This document shows, piece after piece, positions 1 through 5,392 of a DNA stretch of 6,556 bases (position 1 is its first letter; each line of letters begins with the position of its first letter). The stretch is taken from the NCBI GenBank assembly GCA_025054905.1, contig JANWZF010000094.1:1-6556 (forward strand), read 5' to 3'. This stretch comes from Tepidimonas sp. (GTDB lineage: Bacteria; Pseudomonadota; Gammaproteobacteria; Burkholderiales; Burkholderiaceae_C). The position numbers and the translations under genes were made by a program. The notes below the pieces were generated by a model, which was not told the DNA's origin, ran no database searches, and worked only from the letters and a program-made list of their open reading frames with translations.

Positions 1-296
1 GACAGGAAGATCTTCATCCACAGCGTCGACCCCGCGATGGCCACCCAGTCCTGATAGGCCAGCCAGCCCATCAGCACCGAGACAATCACTCCGACCAGCA
101 CCCCACCGGCCACCAGGTTGAGCGCCAGCTCGTACGGTGCCCAACGCGCCGCATCCGGCGGTGGCTCACCTTTGCGCAGAGCCACCTCGGAAAAATCACG
201 CCGCACGCCAATGCGCCAAGCCCGCCGCAACCAGAAGAATGCCACGGGAAACAGCACCAGAAAAAACAAAATCTTGATGGGATAAACGGTCACCAT
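1..296 (-). CDS. Small membrane protein of unknown function (3' end outside window)
   Basis: Translating the minus strand from the ATG at 296-294 gives 98 residues without a stop before the window edge, so the gene is partial. The start is supported by an AGGAA ribosome binding site at 302-306, 5 nt upstream. The protein begins MVTVYPIKILFFLVLFPVAF. It has a first hydrophobic segment at about residues 7-23 and a basic, proline-containing cytoplasm-like stretch at 24-57 (WLRRAWRIGVRR, then KGEPPPDAARW). A second hydrophobic segment follows at about 58-80 (LNLVAGGVLVGVIVSVLMGW), with an aromatic end, DWVAIAGSTLWMKIFL. I do not recognise the family. It starts only 21 nt after the T-run of the terminator behind the symporter gene, so it depends on read-through or on a promoter inside or before that terminator. 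It could be an accessory of the symporter, but only position suggests this. The reading frame and start look real; the function is open. Confidence 0.72.
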   Translation of the reverse strand, partial: MVTVYPIKILFFLVLFPVAFFWLRRAWRIGVRRDFSEVALRKGEPPPDAARWAPYELALNLVAGGVLVGVIVSVLMGWLAYQDWVAIAGSTLWMKIFL

Positions 297-317
297 TGCG
301 TTTCCTACGCCGACGAC

Positions 318-350
318 AAAAAGCCCCGCCGGCGCCACAGCCGGCAGGGC
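318..350 (-). terminator. Rho-independent terminator after the symporter gene
   Basis: Read on the minus strand, positions 350 to 323 form GCCC-T-GCCGGC, a 6-nt loop (TGTGGC), then GCCGGC-G-GGGC. This is an 11-bp stem with a single T-G wobble, followed directly by TTTTT (322-318). It begins 23 nt after the symporter stop codon. This is the classic intrinsic terminator layout and the clearest transcription signal in the window. It separates the symporter unit from the small membrane gene that starts at 296. Confidence 0.88.
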
Positions 351-373
351 CCCGGAGTGTCAGAAAGCCGGGA

Positions 374-2227
374 TCAATGGCCGACCGCAGCGCCCGCGCC
401 CTTGGGCACACGCACCGACTCGACCAGCTCCTGGATGTGCGCCGGCACCGGCTTGGACACCGCGCTGACCGCAAACGCCACCACGAAGTTGACGATGGCG
501 CCGACGGTACCGAAGGCTTCCGGCGTGATGCCGAAGAAGCTGTTGGCCCCGCCGATCAGGTCCAGGTATTCGGTACCCTTGACAAAGAAGATGCCCTTGT
601 GCGCGAACACATAGAACAGCGTCACGAACAGGCCAGCCAGCATGCCGGCCACCGCACCGCTGCCAGTCACCTTCTTGCTGAAGATGCCCATCATCAGCGC
701 CGGGAAGATCGTCGAGGCGGCAATCCCGAAGGCCAGCGCCACCGTACCGGCGGCAAACCCTGGCGGGTTCAGACCCAGGTAACCCGACACGATGATGGCA
801 AACACCATCGCGATCTTGCCGGCCAGCAGCTCGCTTTTTTCACTGATGTTGGGGTTGATGGCGCCCTTGATCAGGTCGTGCGAGATCGCCGAGGCAATGG
901 CCATCAGCAGCCCCGCCGCGGTGGACAGCGCCGCCGCCAGGCCCCCGGCAGCCACCAGCGCGATCACCCAGTTGGGCAGCAGCGCGATTTCGGGGTTGGC
1001 CAGCACGATGATGTCGGCGTTGACGGTCAGCTCGTTGCCCTTGAATCCGGCGGCTTCGGCCTTGGCCTTGACCGCTTCGTTCTTGGTCTTGTCGTTGTAG
1101 AACTGGATGCGGCCGTCGCCGTTCTTGTCCTCGAACTTCAGCAGGCCGGTCTTCTCCCACCGCTTGAACCAATCGGGACGCTGCTCGTAAGGCAGCGAGG
1201 CCTCGGGGCTCATCCGGTCGGCGTTGGCCTTGACCTTGTCGGCGTTGATGCGCACGCCGCCGGCCGGGTCGGGCTCGACCCCCACCGCGGTGTTGACCGT
1301 GCCGACCAGGTTCAGGCGCGCCATCGCGCCCACCGCCGGCGCGGTGGTGTACAGCAGCGCGATGAACACCAGCGCCCAGCCCGCCGAGGCGCGTGCATCG
1401 GCCACCTTGGGCACCGTGAAGAAGCGCACGATCACATGCGGCAGGCCCGCCGTGCCGATCATCAGCGAGACGGTGTAGAAGAACATGTTCAGCTTGCTAC
1501 CCGCCACCTGCGAGGTGTATTCGCCAAAGCCCAGGTCGATCATCACCTGGTTGAGCTTGTCCAGCAGCGCCACATCCGTGCCCGACAGGTTGGCCCCCAG
1601 CCCCAGCTGCGGCAGCACGTTGCCGGTCAGCGCCAGCGAAATGAAGAAGGCCGGCACCAGATAGGCCAGGATCAGCACGATGTACTGCGCGACCTGGGTG
1701 TAGGTGATGCCCTTCATGCCACCGAACACCGCGTAGGCGAACACGATCGCCTGCCCGATGTAGATGCCGGTGTCGCTGGACACCCCGAGGAAACGCGAGA
1801 ACGTCACGCCCACACCGGTCATCTGGCCGATGATGTAGGTGATGGAGGCCACCAGCAGGCAGATCACACCGACGTTGCGCGCGGTCTGGGAGTAGTAGCG
1901 GTCACCGATGAACTCGGGCACCGTGAACTTGCCAAACTTGCGCAGGTAAGGGGCCAGCAGGCAGGCCAGCAGCACGTAGCCGCCCGTCCAGCCCATCAGG
2001 AACACCGCGCCGCCATAGCCCATGTTGGAGATCAGGCCGGCCATCGAGATGAACGACGCCGCGCTCATCCAGTCGGCCGCGGTGGCCATGCCGTTGGTGA
2101 TCGGATGCACGCCGCCGCCGGCGACGTAGAAGTCCGAGGTGCTGCCGGCGCGCGACCAGATCGCAATACCGATGTAGAGCGCAAACGTGGCGCCCACGAC
2201 CAGGTAGGTCCAGAGTTGCAGACTCAT
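374..2227 (-). CDS. Sodium:solute symporter large subunit (SSS family, VC_2705 type)
   Basis: This is a 617-residue integral membrane permease of the solute:sodium symporter family, of the VC_2705 subfamily related to the acetate permease ActP. It is expected to import a small organic solute, possibly a short carboxylate, with Na+; the substrate cannot be read from sequence. I count about 13 hydrophobic segments: near residues 7-25, 47-72, 74-94, 118-141, 154-172, 180-202, 247-268, 283-304, 417-449, 467-485, 492-514, 524-542 and 573-592. Family signatures include DFYVAGGGV (32-40), the ATAADWMSAASF region (48-59), FTVPEFIGDRY (101-111), LPHVIVRFFTV (262-272) and AAALSTAAGLLMAIASAISHD (431-451); the Ser-Thr pair of the last (435-436) matches the Na2 sodium site position. 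Residues about 305-416 form a soluble insertion with an acidic loop. The ATG at 2227 has GAGGA at 2235-2239, 7 nt upstream. The DUF4212 subunit gene ends 16 nt before it, so the two form one operon and probably one transporter. Confidence 0.93.
   Translation of the reverse strand: MSLQLWTYLVVGATFALYIGIAIWSRAGSTSDFYVAGGGVHPITNGMATAADWMSAASFISMAGLISNMGYGGAVFLMGWTGGYVLLACLLAPYLRKFGKFTVPEFIGDRYYSQTARNVGVICLLVASITYIIGQMTGVGVTFSRFLGVSSDTGIYIGQAIVFAYAVFGGMKGITYTQVAQYIVLILAYLVPAFFISLALTGNVLPQLGLGANLSGTDVALLDKLNQVMIDLGFGEYTSQVAGSKLNMFFYTVSLMIGTAGLPHVIVRFFTVPKVADARASAGWALVFIALLYTTAPAVGAMARLNLVGTVNTAVGVEPDPAGGVRINADKVKANADRMSPEASLPYEQRPDWFKRWEKTGLLKFEDKNGDGRIQFYNDKTKNEAVKAKAEAAGFKGNELTVNADIIVLANPEIALLPNWVIALVAAGGLAAALSTAAGLLMAIASAISHDLIKGAINPNISEKSELLAGKIAMVFAIIVSGYLGLNPPGFAAGTVALAFGIAASTIFPALMMGIFSKKVTGSGAVAGMLAGLFVTLFYVFAHKGIFFVKGTEYLDLIGGANSFFGITPEAFGTVGAIVNFVVAFAVSAVSKPVPAHIQELVESVRVPKGAGAAVGH
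1094..1129 (-). other. EF-hand-like acidic loop encoded inside the symporter insertion
   Basis: These codons give residues 367-378 of the symporter, DKNGDGRIQFYN, followed by D379. The pattern D-x-N-x-D-G-x-I matches positions 1, 3, 5, 6 and 8 of an EF-hand or dockerin calcium loop. Position 12, normally Glu or Asp, is Asn here, with Asp next to it. It lies within the hydrophilic insertion at residues 305-416, between two hydrophobic segments, surrounded by charged residues (KRWEKTGLLKFE before, KTKNEAVKAKAEAAGFKG after). Calcium binding is an inference from the pattern alone. Confidence 0.5.
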
Positions 2228-2243
2228 GTCGTGGTCCTCGGCT

Positions 2244-2504
2244 TCAGTCTTCGGCCATGCCGAACTTGGCGTCGATCTTGCGCATCTGCGCGGCGTACCA
2301 GAAGATCAGCGCGATGAACACGTAGATCGAGCCCTGCTGGGCAAACCAGAACCCGAGCGGATAGCCGCCCAGCTTGATGGTGTTGAGCGCGTCGGCGAAC
2401 AGGATGCCGGCGCCATACGACACCAGGAACCAGATGACCAGCACTTGGGCCAACAGCCCCAGCGTCGCGGACCAGTAGGCCCGCGCGTTGTCGTTCAGGG
2501 ACAT
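2244..2504 (-). CDS. Symporter small subunit, DUF4212 family
   Basis: This is an 86-residue protein with two membrane segments, at about residues 13-34 (ATLGLLAQVLVIWFLVSYGA) and 52-71 (FWFAQQGSIYVFIALIFWYA). The joining stretch LNTIKLGGYPLGFWFAQQGS is the family hallmark, and a short charged tail follows (QMRKIDAKFGMAED). The length and layout match the small-subunit family (DUF4212, also described as a putative sodium:solute symporter small subunit) that almost always sits just before a VC_2705-type permease, as it does here. It is presumed to assemble with or stabilise the large subunit in the inner membrane; its exact role is not established. The ATG at 2504 is preceded by GAGGAG at 2510-2515 with a 5-nt spacer. 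It is the first gene of the two-gene symporter operon. Confidence 0.93.
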   Translation of the reverse strand: MSLNDNARAYWSATLGLLAQVLVIWFLVSYGAGILFADALNTIKLGGYPLGFWFAQQGSIYVFIALIFWYAAQMRKIDAKFGMAED

Positions 2505-2646
2505 GGATGCTCCTCGGATGGTTGGTGCGAATCGGCGGCCTGGGCCGCCCTACCCGCATCACCGGTGGCGATGCGTCGCCGCGCACTATCCGGCGGCACC
2601 CTTACAGCCCGCTGAATGAAACGGAGTTTCAAGATCCAACCTAGGG
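2505..2646 (-). promoter_or_regulatory. Leader region of the symporter operon with GC-rich hairpins
   Basis: This 142-nt non-coding stretch separates the cobC terminator from the DUF4212 start and must hold the symporter promoter unless transcription reads through from the cob genes. I found no convincing -35/-10 pair: TTGAAA occurs near the upstream end, but the nearest acceptable -10 (TGTAAG) is 20 nt away. Three inverted repeats are visible: 2534-2549 (GGCGGC-CTGG-GCCGCC, 6 bp), 2567-2580 (GGCGA-TGCG-TCGCC, 5 bp) and 2555-2575 (CGCATC pairing with GATGCG, 6 bp plus 2 inner pairs). The last two share bases and cannot form together. The 2534-2549 hairpin ends about 20 nt upstream of the ribosome binding site. 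A regulatory role is possible but unproven. Confidence 0.4.
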
Positions 2647-2672
2647 AAAACACTGAGGTCGCGAGCTCAGCG
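2647..2672 (-). terminator. Probable weak intrinsic terminator at the end of cobC
   Basis: On the minus strand, CGCTGAG (2672-2666) can pair with CTCAGTG (2657-2651) across an 8-nt loop, giving 7 pairs including one G-T wobble. TTTT (2650-2647) follows. The 5' arm contains the cobC stop codon (2669-2667). The stem is short and the T-run has only four bases, so termination may be partial. It would mark the end of the cobalamin transcript. Confidence 0.45.
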
Positions 2673-3248
2673 CGTGCACGCCGTCGGCTCGGGTGGCCAT
2701 AAGCGCACGGCCCACTGCCCCCAACCGGGAGCCTGCAGAGGCCAATCCCGTGCAGCCGGCAGCCTCAGGACCCCGCCCTGGCGGCTCAGCCAGTCCACGG
2801 CCCGGATCACACCCGCGTGGGTGATCCAAACCACGTCGCCTGCCGGATGCAGCCGGGCGGCCTCCTGCAGCGCCGCCAGCACGCGCTGCAACAACGCTGC
2901 CACCGATTCGCCCCCGCCGGGGCGGTGGTGGGCAAAGTCGTCCACCCAGGCCTGCAGCGCGGCGCGCCCGATCGAGTCCCACGCGCGCCCTTCCCAGTCC
3001 CCAAAGTCCAGTTCGTCCAGGCGCGCATCGATACGCCACGGCCCGGCGGGCGGATCGCCCAGGGCTTGCCCCAGCTGCGCGGCGCGCTGCCGCGACGAGT
3101 GCCAGCCAGCCCAGCGCGCCGGCAACGCGGCCCGCAACGCGGCCGCCGCGTGGTCGTTGGCATGCGCGTCGGCAGGCACATCGAGCCGACCGTAACAGCA
3201 GCCCGGCAGCACGCACGGGGCCGCATGGCGCACCAGCCACAGCCGCAA
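2667..3248 (-). CDS. cobC: Alpha-ribazole phosphatase / histidine phosphatase (CobC-type)
   Basis: This 193-residue protein of the histidine phosphatase (phosphoglycerate-mutase-like) superfamily is probably the CobC enzyme. That enzyme removes phosphate from alpha-ribazole 5'-phosphate or from adenosylcobalamin 5'-phosphate, the last step of nucleotide-loop assembly in the cytoplasm. Visible motifs are the N-terminal LVRHAAP with phospho-accepting His8 and Arg7, GCCYGRLDVPAD (16-27, typical of CobC), the acidic DELDFGDWEGRAWDSI (78-93) with the likely acid Glu79 or Glu86, GGGES (111-115), and WITHAGVIRA (141-150) with the second catalytic His144. I chose the TTG at 3248-3246 because it places the VRH motif at residues 6-8 and has AGGGGGG at 3257-3263, 8 nt upstream. 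The open frame extends to 3551, but that extension is cobS read out of frame. It starts 4 nt after the cobS stop, which indicates translational coupling. The usual SSP-x-x-R segment reads SSRQRAAQL (51-59), with Pro replaced and one residue fewer. The start codon is somewhat uncertain. Confidence 0.87.
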   Translation of the reverse strand: MRLWLVRHAAPCVLPGCCYGRLDVPADAHANDHAAAALRAALPARWAGWHSSRQRAAQLGQALGDPPAGPWRIDARLDELDFGDWEGRAWDSIGRAALQAWVDDFAHHRPGGGESVAALLQRVLAALQEAARLHPAGDVVWITHAGVIRAVDWLSRQGGVLRLPAARDWPLQAPGWGQWAVRLWPPEPTACTR

Positions 3249-3252
3249 AGCC

Positions 3253-4071
3253 CTAGCCCCCCTGCAGCCCCAGCGCGGCCCCCAGCAGACACGCCGCCAA
3301 CACGACCTGCTGCGTGGCCCCGAGCGTATCGCCCGTGAAACCCTGCAGCCGCCGCGCCAGCCAGGCCCGCATGCGCCAGCCGGCCCACGCGGCGGCCCCC
3401 ACCGCGGCGACCCACACCGTGCCGTCCAGTGGGACCCCGACCACCACCAGCAGCACCATCCCAGCCGTCTGCATGCTGGCCCAGGCCAGCGCACGCCCAT
3501 CGATGGCATCGGCCAGCGGTTTGGCCTTGCGGCCATCGGCCTGCCCCACATAAGGCAAGGTGCGCATCACCCACAGGGGGGCGTAGCGCGACAGCACGTG
3601 CGCCACCCCCAGCACCGCTGCGGCGGCCTGCCCGCCGGCCGCCTGCACCAGCAACGCCAGCAGACCGGTCTGCAACACCACCATCAGCACCAGCGCCAGC
3701 GCGCCGTAGCTGCCGATGCGCGAATCCTTCATGATCGCCAGGGCACGCTCAGGCGGCACCGCCCCGCCGAGGGCGTCGCAGGTATCGGCCCAGCCGTCTT
3801 CGTGAAAGGCCCCGGTCAGCCAGGCGGTGACCGCCAGCACCAGCGCGGCCGCCACCCAGGCCGCCGCCGGTTGCGCCGGCAGCCACGCCAGCGCCGCCAG
3901 CAGCACCCCCGCCCCCACCGCCCCGACCAGCGCCCCCACCAGCGGAAAGTACGCCGCGCTGGCACGCAACATCGCTGGCGAAAAACCCACCCATTGCGCC
4001 AGCCGTCCGGTGATCGGAACGCGCGTAAAAAACTGCAAGGCCAACAAAAAGTGGCGCACGGCGCTCAGCAT
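3253..4071 (-). CDS. cobS: Adenosylcobinamide-GDP ribazoletransferase (cobalamin synthase)
   Basis: This 272-residue polytopic inner-membrane enzyme joins adenosylcobinamide-GDP to alpha-ribazole (or its 5'-phosphate), giving adenosylcobalamin (phosphate) and GMP. Signatures are the N-terminal LLALQFFTRVPI (9-20), the metal and substrate motif GAFHEDGWADTCDALGG (87-103; His90, Glu91, Asp92, Asp96, Asp99), the hallmark MKDSRIGSYG (114-123), SRYAPLWVM (161-169), and the C-terminal GFTGDTLGATQQ (244-255). Hydrophobic stretches lie at about 42-64, 68-86, 121-145, 199-213, 217-232 and 254-271. The length is near the usual 250-270. I set the start at the ATG at 4071 because AAAGGAG sits 8 nt upstream at 4080-4086 and the sequence from there matches the family N-terminus. 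The frame can be extended to a GTG at 4146, but that adds a 25-residue Pro/Arg-rich stretch without a ribosome binding site. It lies between cobT and cobC. Confidence 0.96.
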   Translation of the reverse strand: MLSAVRHFLLALQFFTRVPITGRLAQWVGFSPAMLRASAAYFPLVGALVGAVGAGVLLAALAWLPAQPAAAWVAAALVLAVTAWLTGAFHEDGWADTCDALGGAVPPERALAIMKDSRIGSYGALALVLMVVLQTGLLALLVQAAGGQAAAAVLGVAHVLSRYAPLWVMRTLPYVGQADGRKAKPLADAIDGRALAWASMQTAGMVLLVVVGVPLDGTVWVAAVGAAAWAGWRMRAWLARRLQGFTGDTLGATQQVVLAACLLGAALGLQGG

Positions 4072-4233
4072 CCGGCACGCTCCTTTCGTCTTCGGTGTGG
4101 TCGGTCGTTGCGGCGCCGGCGGCATTCCGCCGGGTCGATCGGCCACGGGTCGGGGGCCGCCGCCAGCCAGCGGCCACGCCTCCCATGCTCGCCGCGTAGC
4201 CCATCGCGGGGTACCTTCGACCCGACGGCGGGT
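4072..4233 (-). other. Non-coding gap between cobT and cobS with a GC hairpin
   Basis: This stretch of 162 nt lies inside the cobalamin gene run, where the other gaps are 46 and 4 nt. It holds a perfect 7-bp inverted repeat at 4116-4133 (CCGGCGG, CATT loop, CCGCCGG) about 30 nt upstream of the cobS ribosome binding site. No T-run follows, so it is not a standard terminator. No small gene with its own stop and ribosome binding site fits here, and no cobalamin riboswitch box is visible. Its function, if any, is unknown. Confidence 0.4.
4080..4086 (-). promoter_or_regulatory. Ribosome binding site that fixes the cobS start
   Basis: AAAGGAG on the minus strand lies 8 nt before the ATG at 4071. 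It is the only good Shine-Dalgarno match near the possible cobS starts and argues against the longer frame beginning with GTG at 4146. Confidence 0.8.
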
Positions 4234-5346
4234 TCAGGGCCGGGGCGTCTGCACCGCGTCGGCTGGATCCCGGCGGTCGGCCTCGACGGCCGCGGCCTCC
4301 TCGAGCCGCCGCGCCACCCCTGCGCTGCCGAAGCTGGCCATTTCGCGCAGGATGGCACACGCCGACACCAACAGCGGCCAGGCCAGCGCCGCGCCGGAGC
4401 CTTCACCCAGCCGCAGTCCGAGGTCCAGCAGCGGCTCGGCCTTCAGGTGCGCCAGCAGCAGCGCGTGGCCCCGCTCGCCGGAGCGGTGCGCAAACACGCA
4501 GCGCTGCAGCACGTGCGGGCGCAGCCGCGCCGCCACCAGCACCGCCGCCGTGGTGATGAAGCCATCGACGACGATGACGCGACGCTGCTCGGCCGCCGCC
4601 AGCACGGCCCCCACCATGGTGGCGATCTCCAGCCCCCCCAGGGCAGCCAGCGCCTGCAGCGGCTCGCGGGCCTGGGCGTGGCGTTGCAGCACCGCGCGCA
4701 GCACTTCGATCTTGCGCTGCACCCCCGCCGCATCCAGTCCGGTGCCGGCGCCGGTGCAGTCCTCGATGGGGAGTCCGGTCAGACGGCTCATCAGCAGGCT
4801 GGCCGCCGAGGTGTTGCCGATGCCCATCTCGCCCAGCAGCAGCACGTTGCCGGGCAAGCGGCGCAGCAGCGCGATCCCCTGGGCCACGGCCTGGGCGCAT
4901 TGCTCGGCGGTCATGGCCGGCTGCTGCAACGCATCCGCCGTGCCCCAGGCCACCTTGGCGTCCACCAGGGCCGGGCGCGGCGCAAAGGCATGGCGCACGC
5001 CACAGTCGACCACGGTCAAGGCCAGGCCGTGCTGGCGTGCCAGCACGCTGACCGCCGCACCGCCAGCCAGAAAATTTTCCACCATCTGCCACGTCACGTC
5101 GCTCGGGTAGGCCGACACCCCGTGCGCGGCCAGCCCGTGGTCGGCGGCAAACACCACGAGCTGCGGCTGCACCAACTGCGGCGCCTCGGTCCCCAGAATG
5201 AGACCCAGACGCTGCGCCAAGGCCTCCAGACGGCCCAGCGCCCCGAGCGGCTTGGTCTTGTCGTCCAGCAGCGCTTGTAGGCGCGCGGCCAGCACGGGAT
5301 CGTGCAGATCGGCCACGGTGGGCAGGTCGTCAGGGGTCAGGCTCAT
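4234..5346 (-). CDS. cobT: Nicotinate-nucleotide--dimethylbenzimidazole phosphoribosyltransferase
   Basis: This 370-residue cytoplasmic enzyme transfers phosphoribose from nicotinate mononucleotide to 5,6-dimethylbenzimidazole. The product, alpha-ribazole 5'-phosphate, is the lower ligand precursor used by CobS and CobC. Family motifs appear in order: DDKTKPLGALGRLE (28-41), VVFAADHGLAAHGVSAYP (64-81), GGAAVSVLA (95-103), VVDCGVRH (112-119), LLLGEMGIGNTSAAS (169-183), CTGAGTGLD (197-205), ALGGLEIATMVGA (235-247), VVDGFITTAA (259-268), FAHRSGERGH (285-294) and LRLGEGSGAALA (311-322). Glu315 in the last motif aligns with the catalytic glutamate (Glu317) known from the Salmonella enzyme. The start ATG has AGGAGG at 5356-5361, 9 nt upstream. 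The last 20 or so residues, from about 345, are a charged Ala/Glu/Arg tail beyond the conserved core, which explains the length slightly above the usual 350. The cobQ stop lies 46 nt upstream, so the two genes are probably co-transcribed. Confidence 0.97.
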   Translation of the reverse strand: MSLTPDDLPTVADLHDPVLAARLQALLDDKTKPLGALGRLEALAQRLGLILGTEAPQLVQPQLVVFAADHGLAAHGVSAYPSDVTWQMVENFLAGGAAVSVLARQHGLALTVVDCGVRHAFAPRPALVDAKVAWGTADALQQPAMTAEQCAQAVAQGIALLRRLPGNVLLLGEMGIGNTSAASLLMSRLTGLPIEDCTGAGTGLDAAGVQRKIEVLRAVLQRHAQAREPLQALAALGGLEIATMVGAVLAAAEQRRVIVVDGFITTAAVLVAARLRPHVLQRCVFAHRSGERGHALLLAHLKAEPLLDLGLRLGEGSGAALAWPLLVSACAILREMASFGSAGVARRLEEAAAVEADRRDPADAVQTPRP

Positions 5347-5355
5347 CGGTACGTT

Positions 5356-5361
5356 CCTCCT
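5356..5361 (-). promoter_or_regulatory. Strong ribosome binding site of cobT
   Basis: AGGAGG on the minus strand, 9 nt upstream of the cobT ATG, is a near-perfect Shine-Dalgarno sequence within the 46-nt cobQ-cobT gap. It supports the chosen start and independent translation initiation. Confidence 0.75.
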
Positions 5362-5392
5362 ACGCGAGTTCGTTCAGGGACGGGGGACCAGG

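Noticed and set aside
296..2317. A very long plus-strand open frame (673 codons) opposite the symporter
   Set aside because: It is the antisense shadow of a recognised membrane protein. The translation is rich in His, Arg, Gln and Gly with no domain, and stop codons are rare in this frame because of high GC and codon bias.
2590..2640. Sigma-70 or sigma-54 promoter for the symporter operon
   Set aside because: TTGAAA is present, but no -10 stands at 16-18 nt. No TGGCAC-N5-TTGC pattern was seen. The evidence is too weak to place a promoter.
3249..3551. Upstream extension of the cobC frame to an ATG at 3551
   Set aside because: The extra 101 residues are cobS read in another frame and full of Trp, Arg and Gly. 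The histidine phosphatase fold begins at the TTG at 3248, which has its own ribosome binding site.
4072..4146. Longer cobS starting at GTG 4146
   Set aside because: No ribosome binding site precedes it, the added residues are Pro/Arg-rich and not family-like, and a strong AAAGGAG precedes the ATG at 4071.
3598..5280. A 560-codon plus-strand open frame opposite cobS and cobT
   Set aside because: Its translation is Arg/His/Gln-rich low-complexity sequence. It lies fully opposite two well-supported genes and has no recognisable motif.
5347..5392. Cobalamin riboswitch in front of cobT or elsewhere in the window
   Set aside because: No B12-box-like sequence was seen, and the 46-nt cobQ-cobT gap is too short for the element. 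If one exists it should lie upstream of the first cob gene, beyond the right edge.
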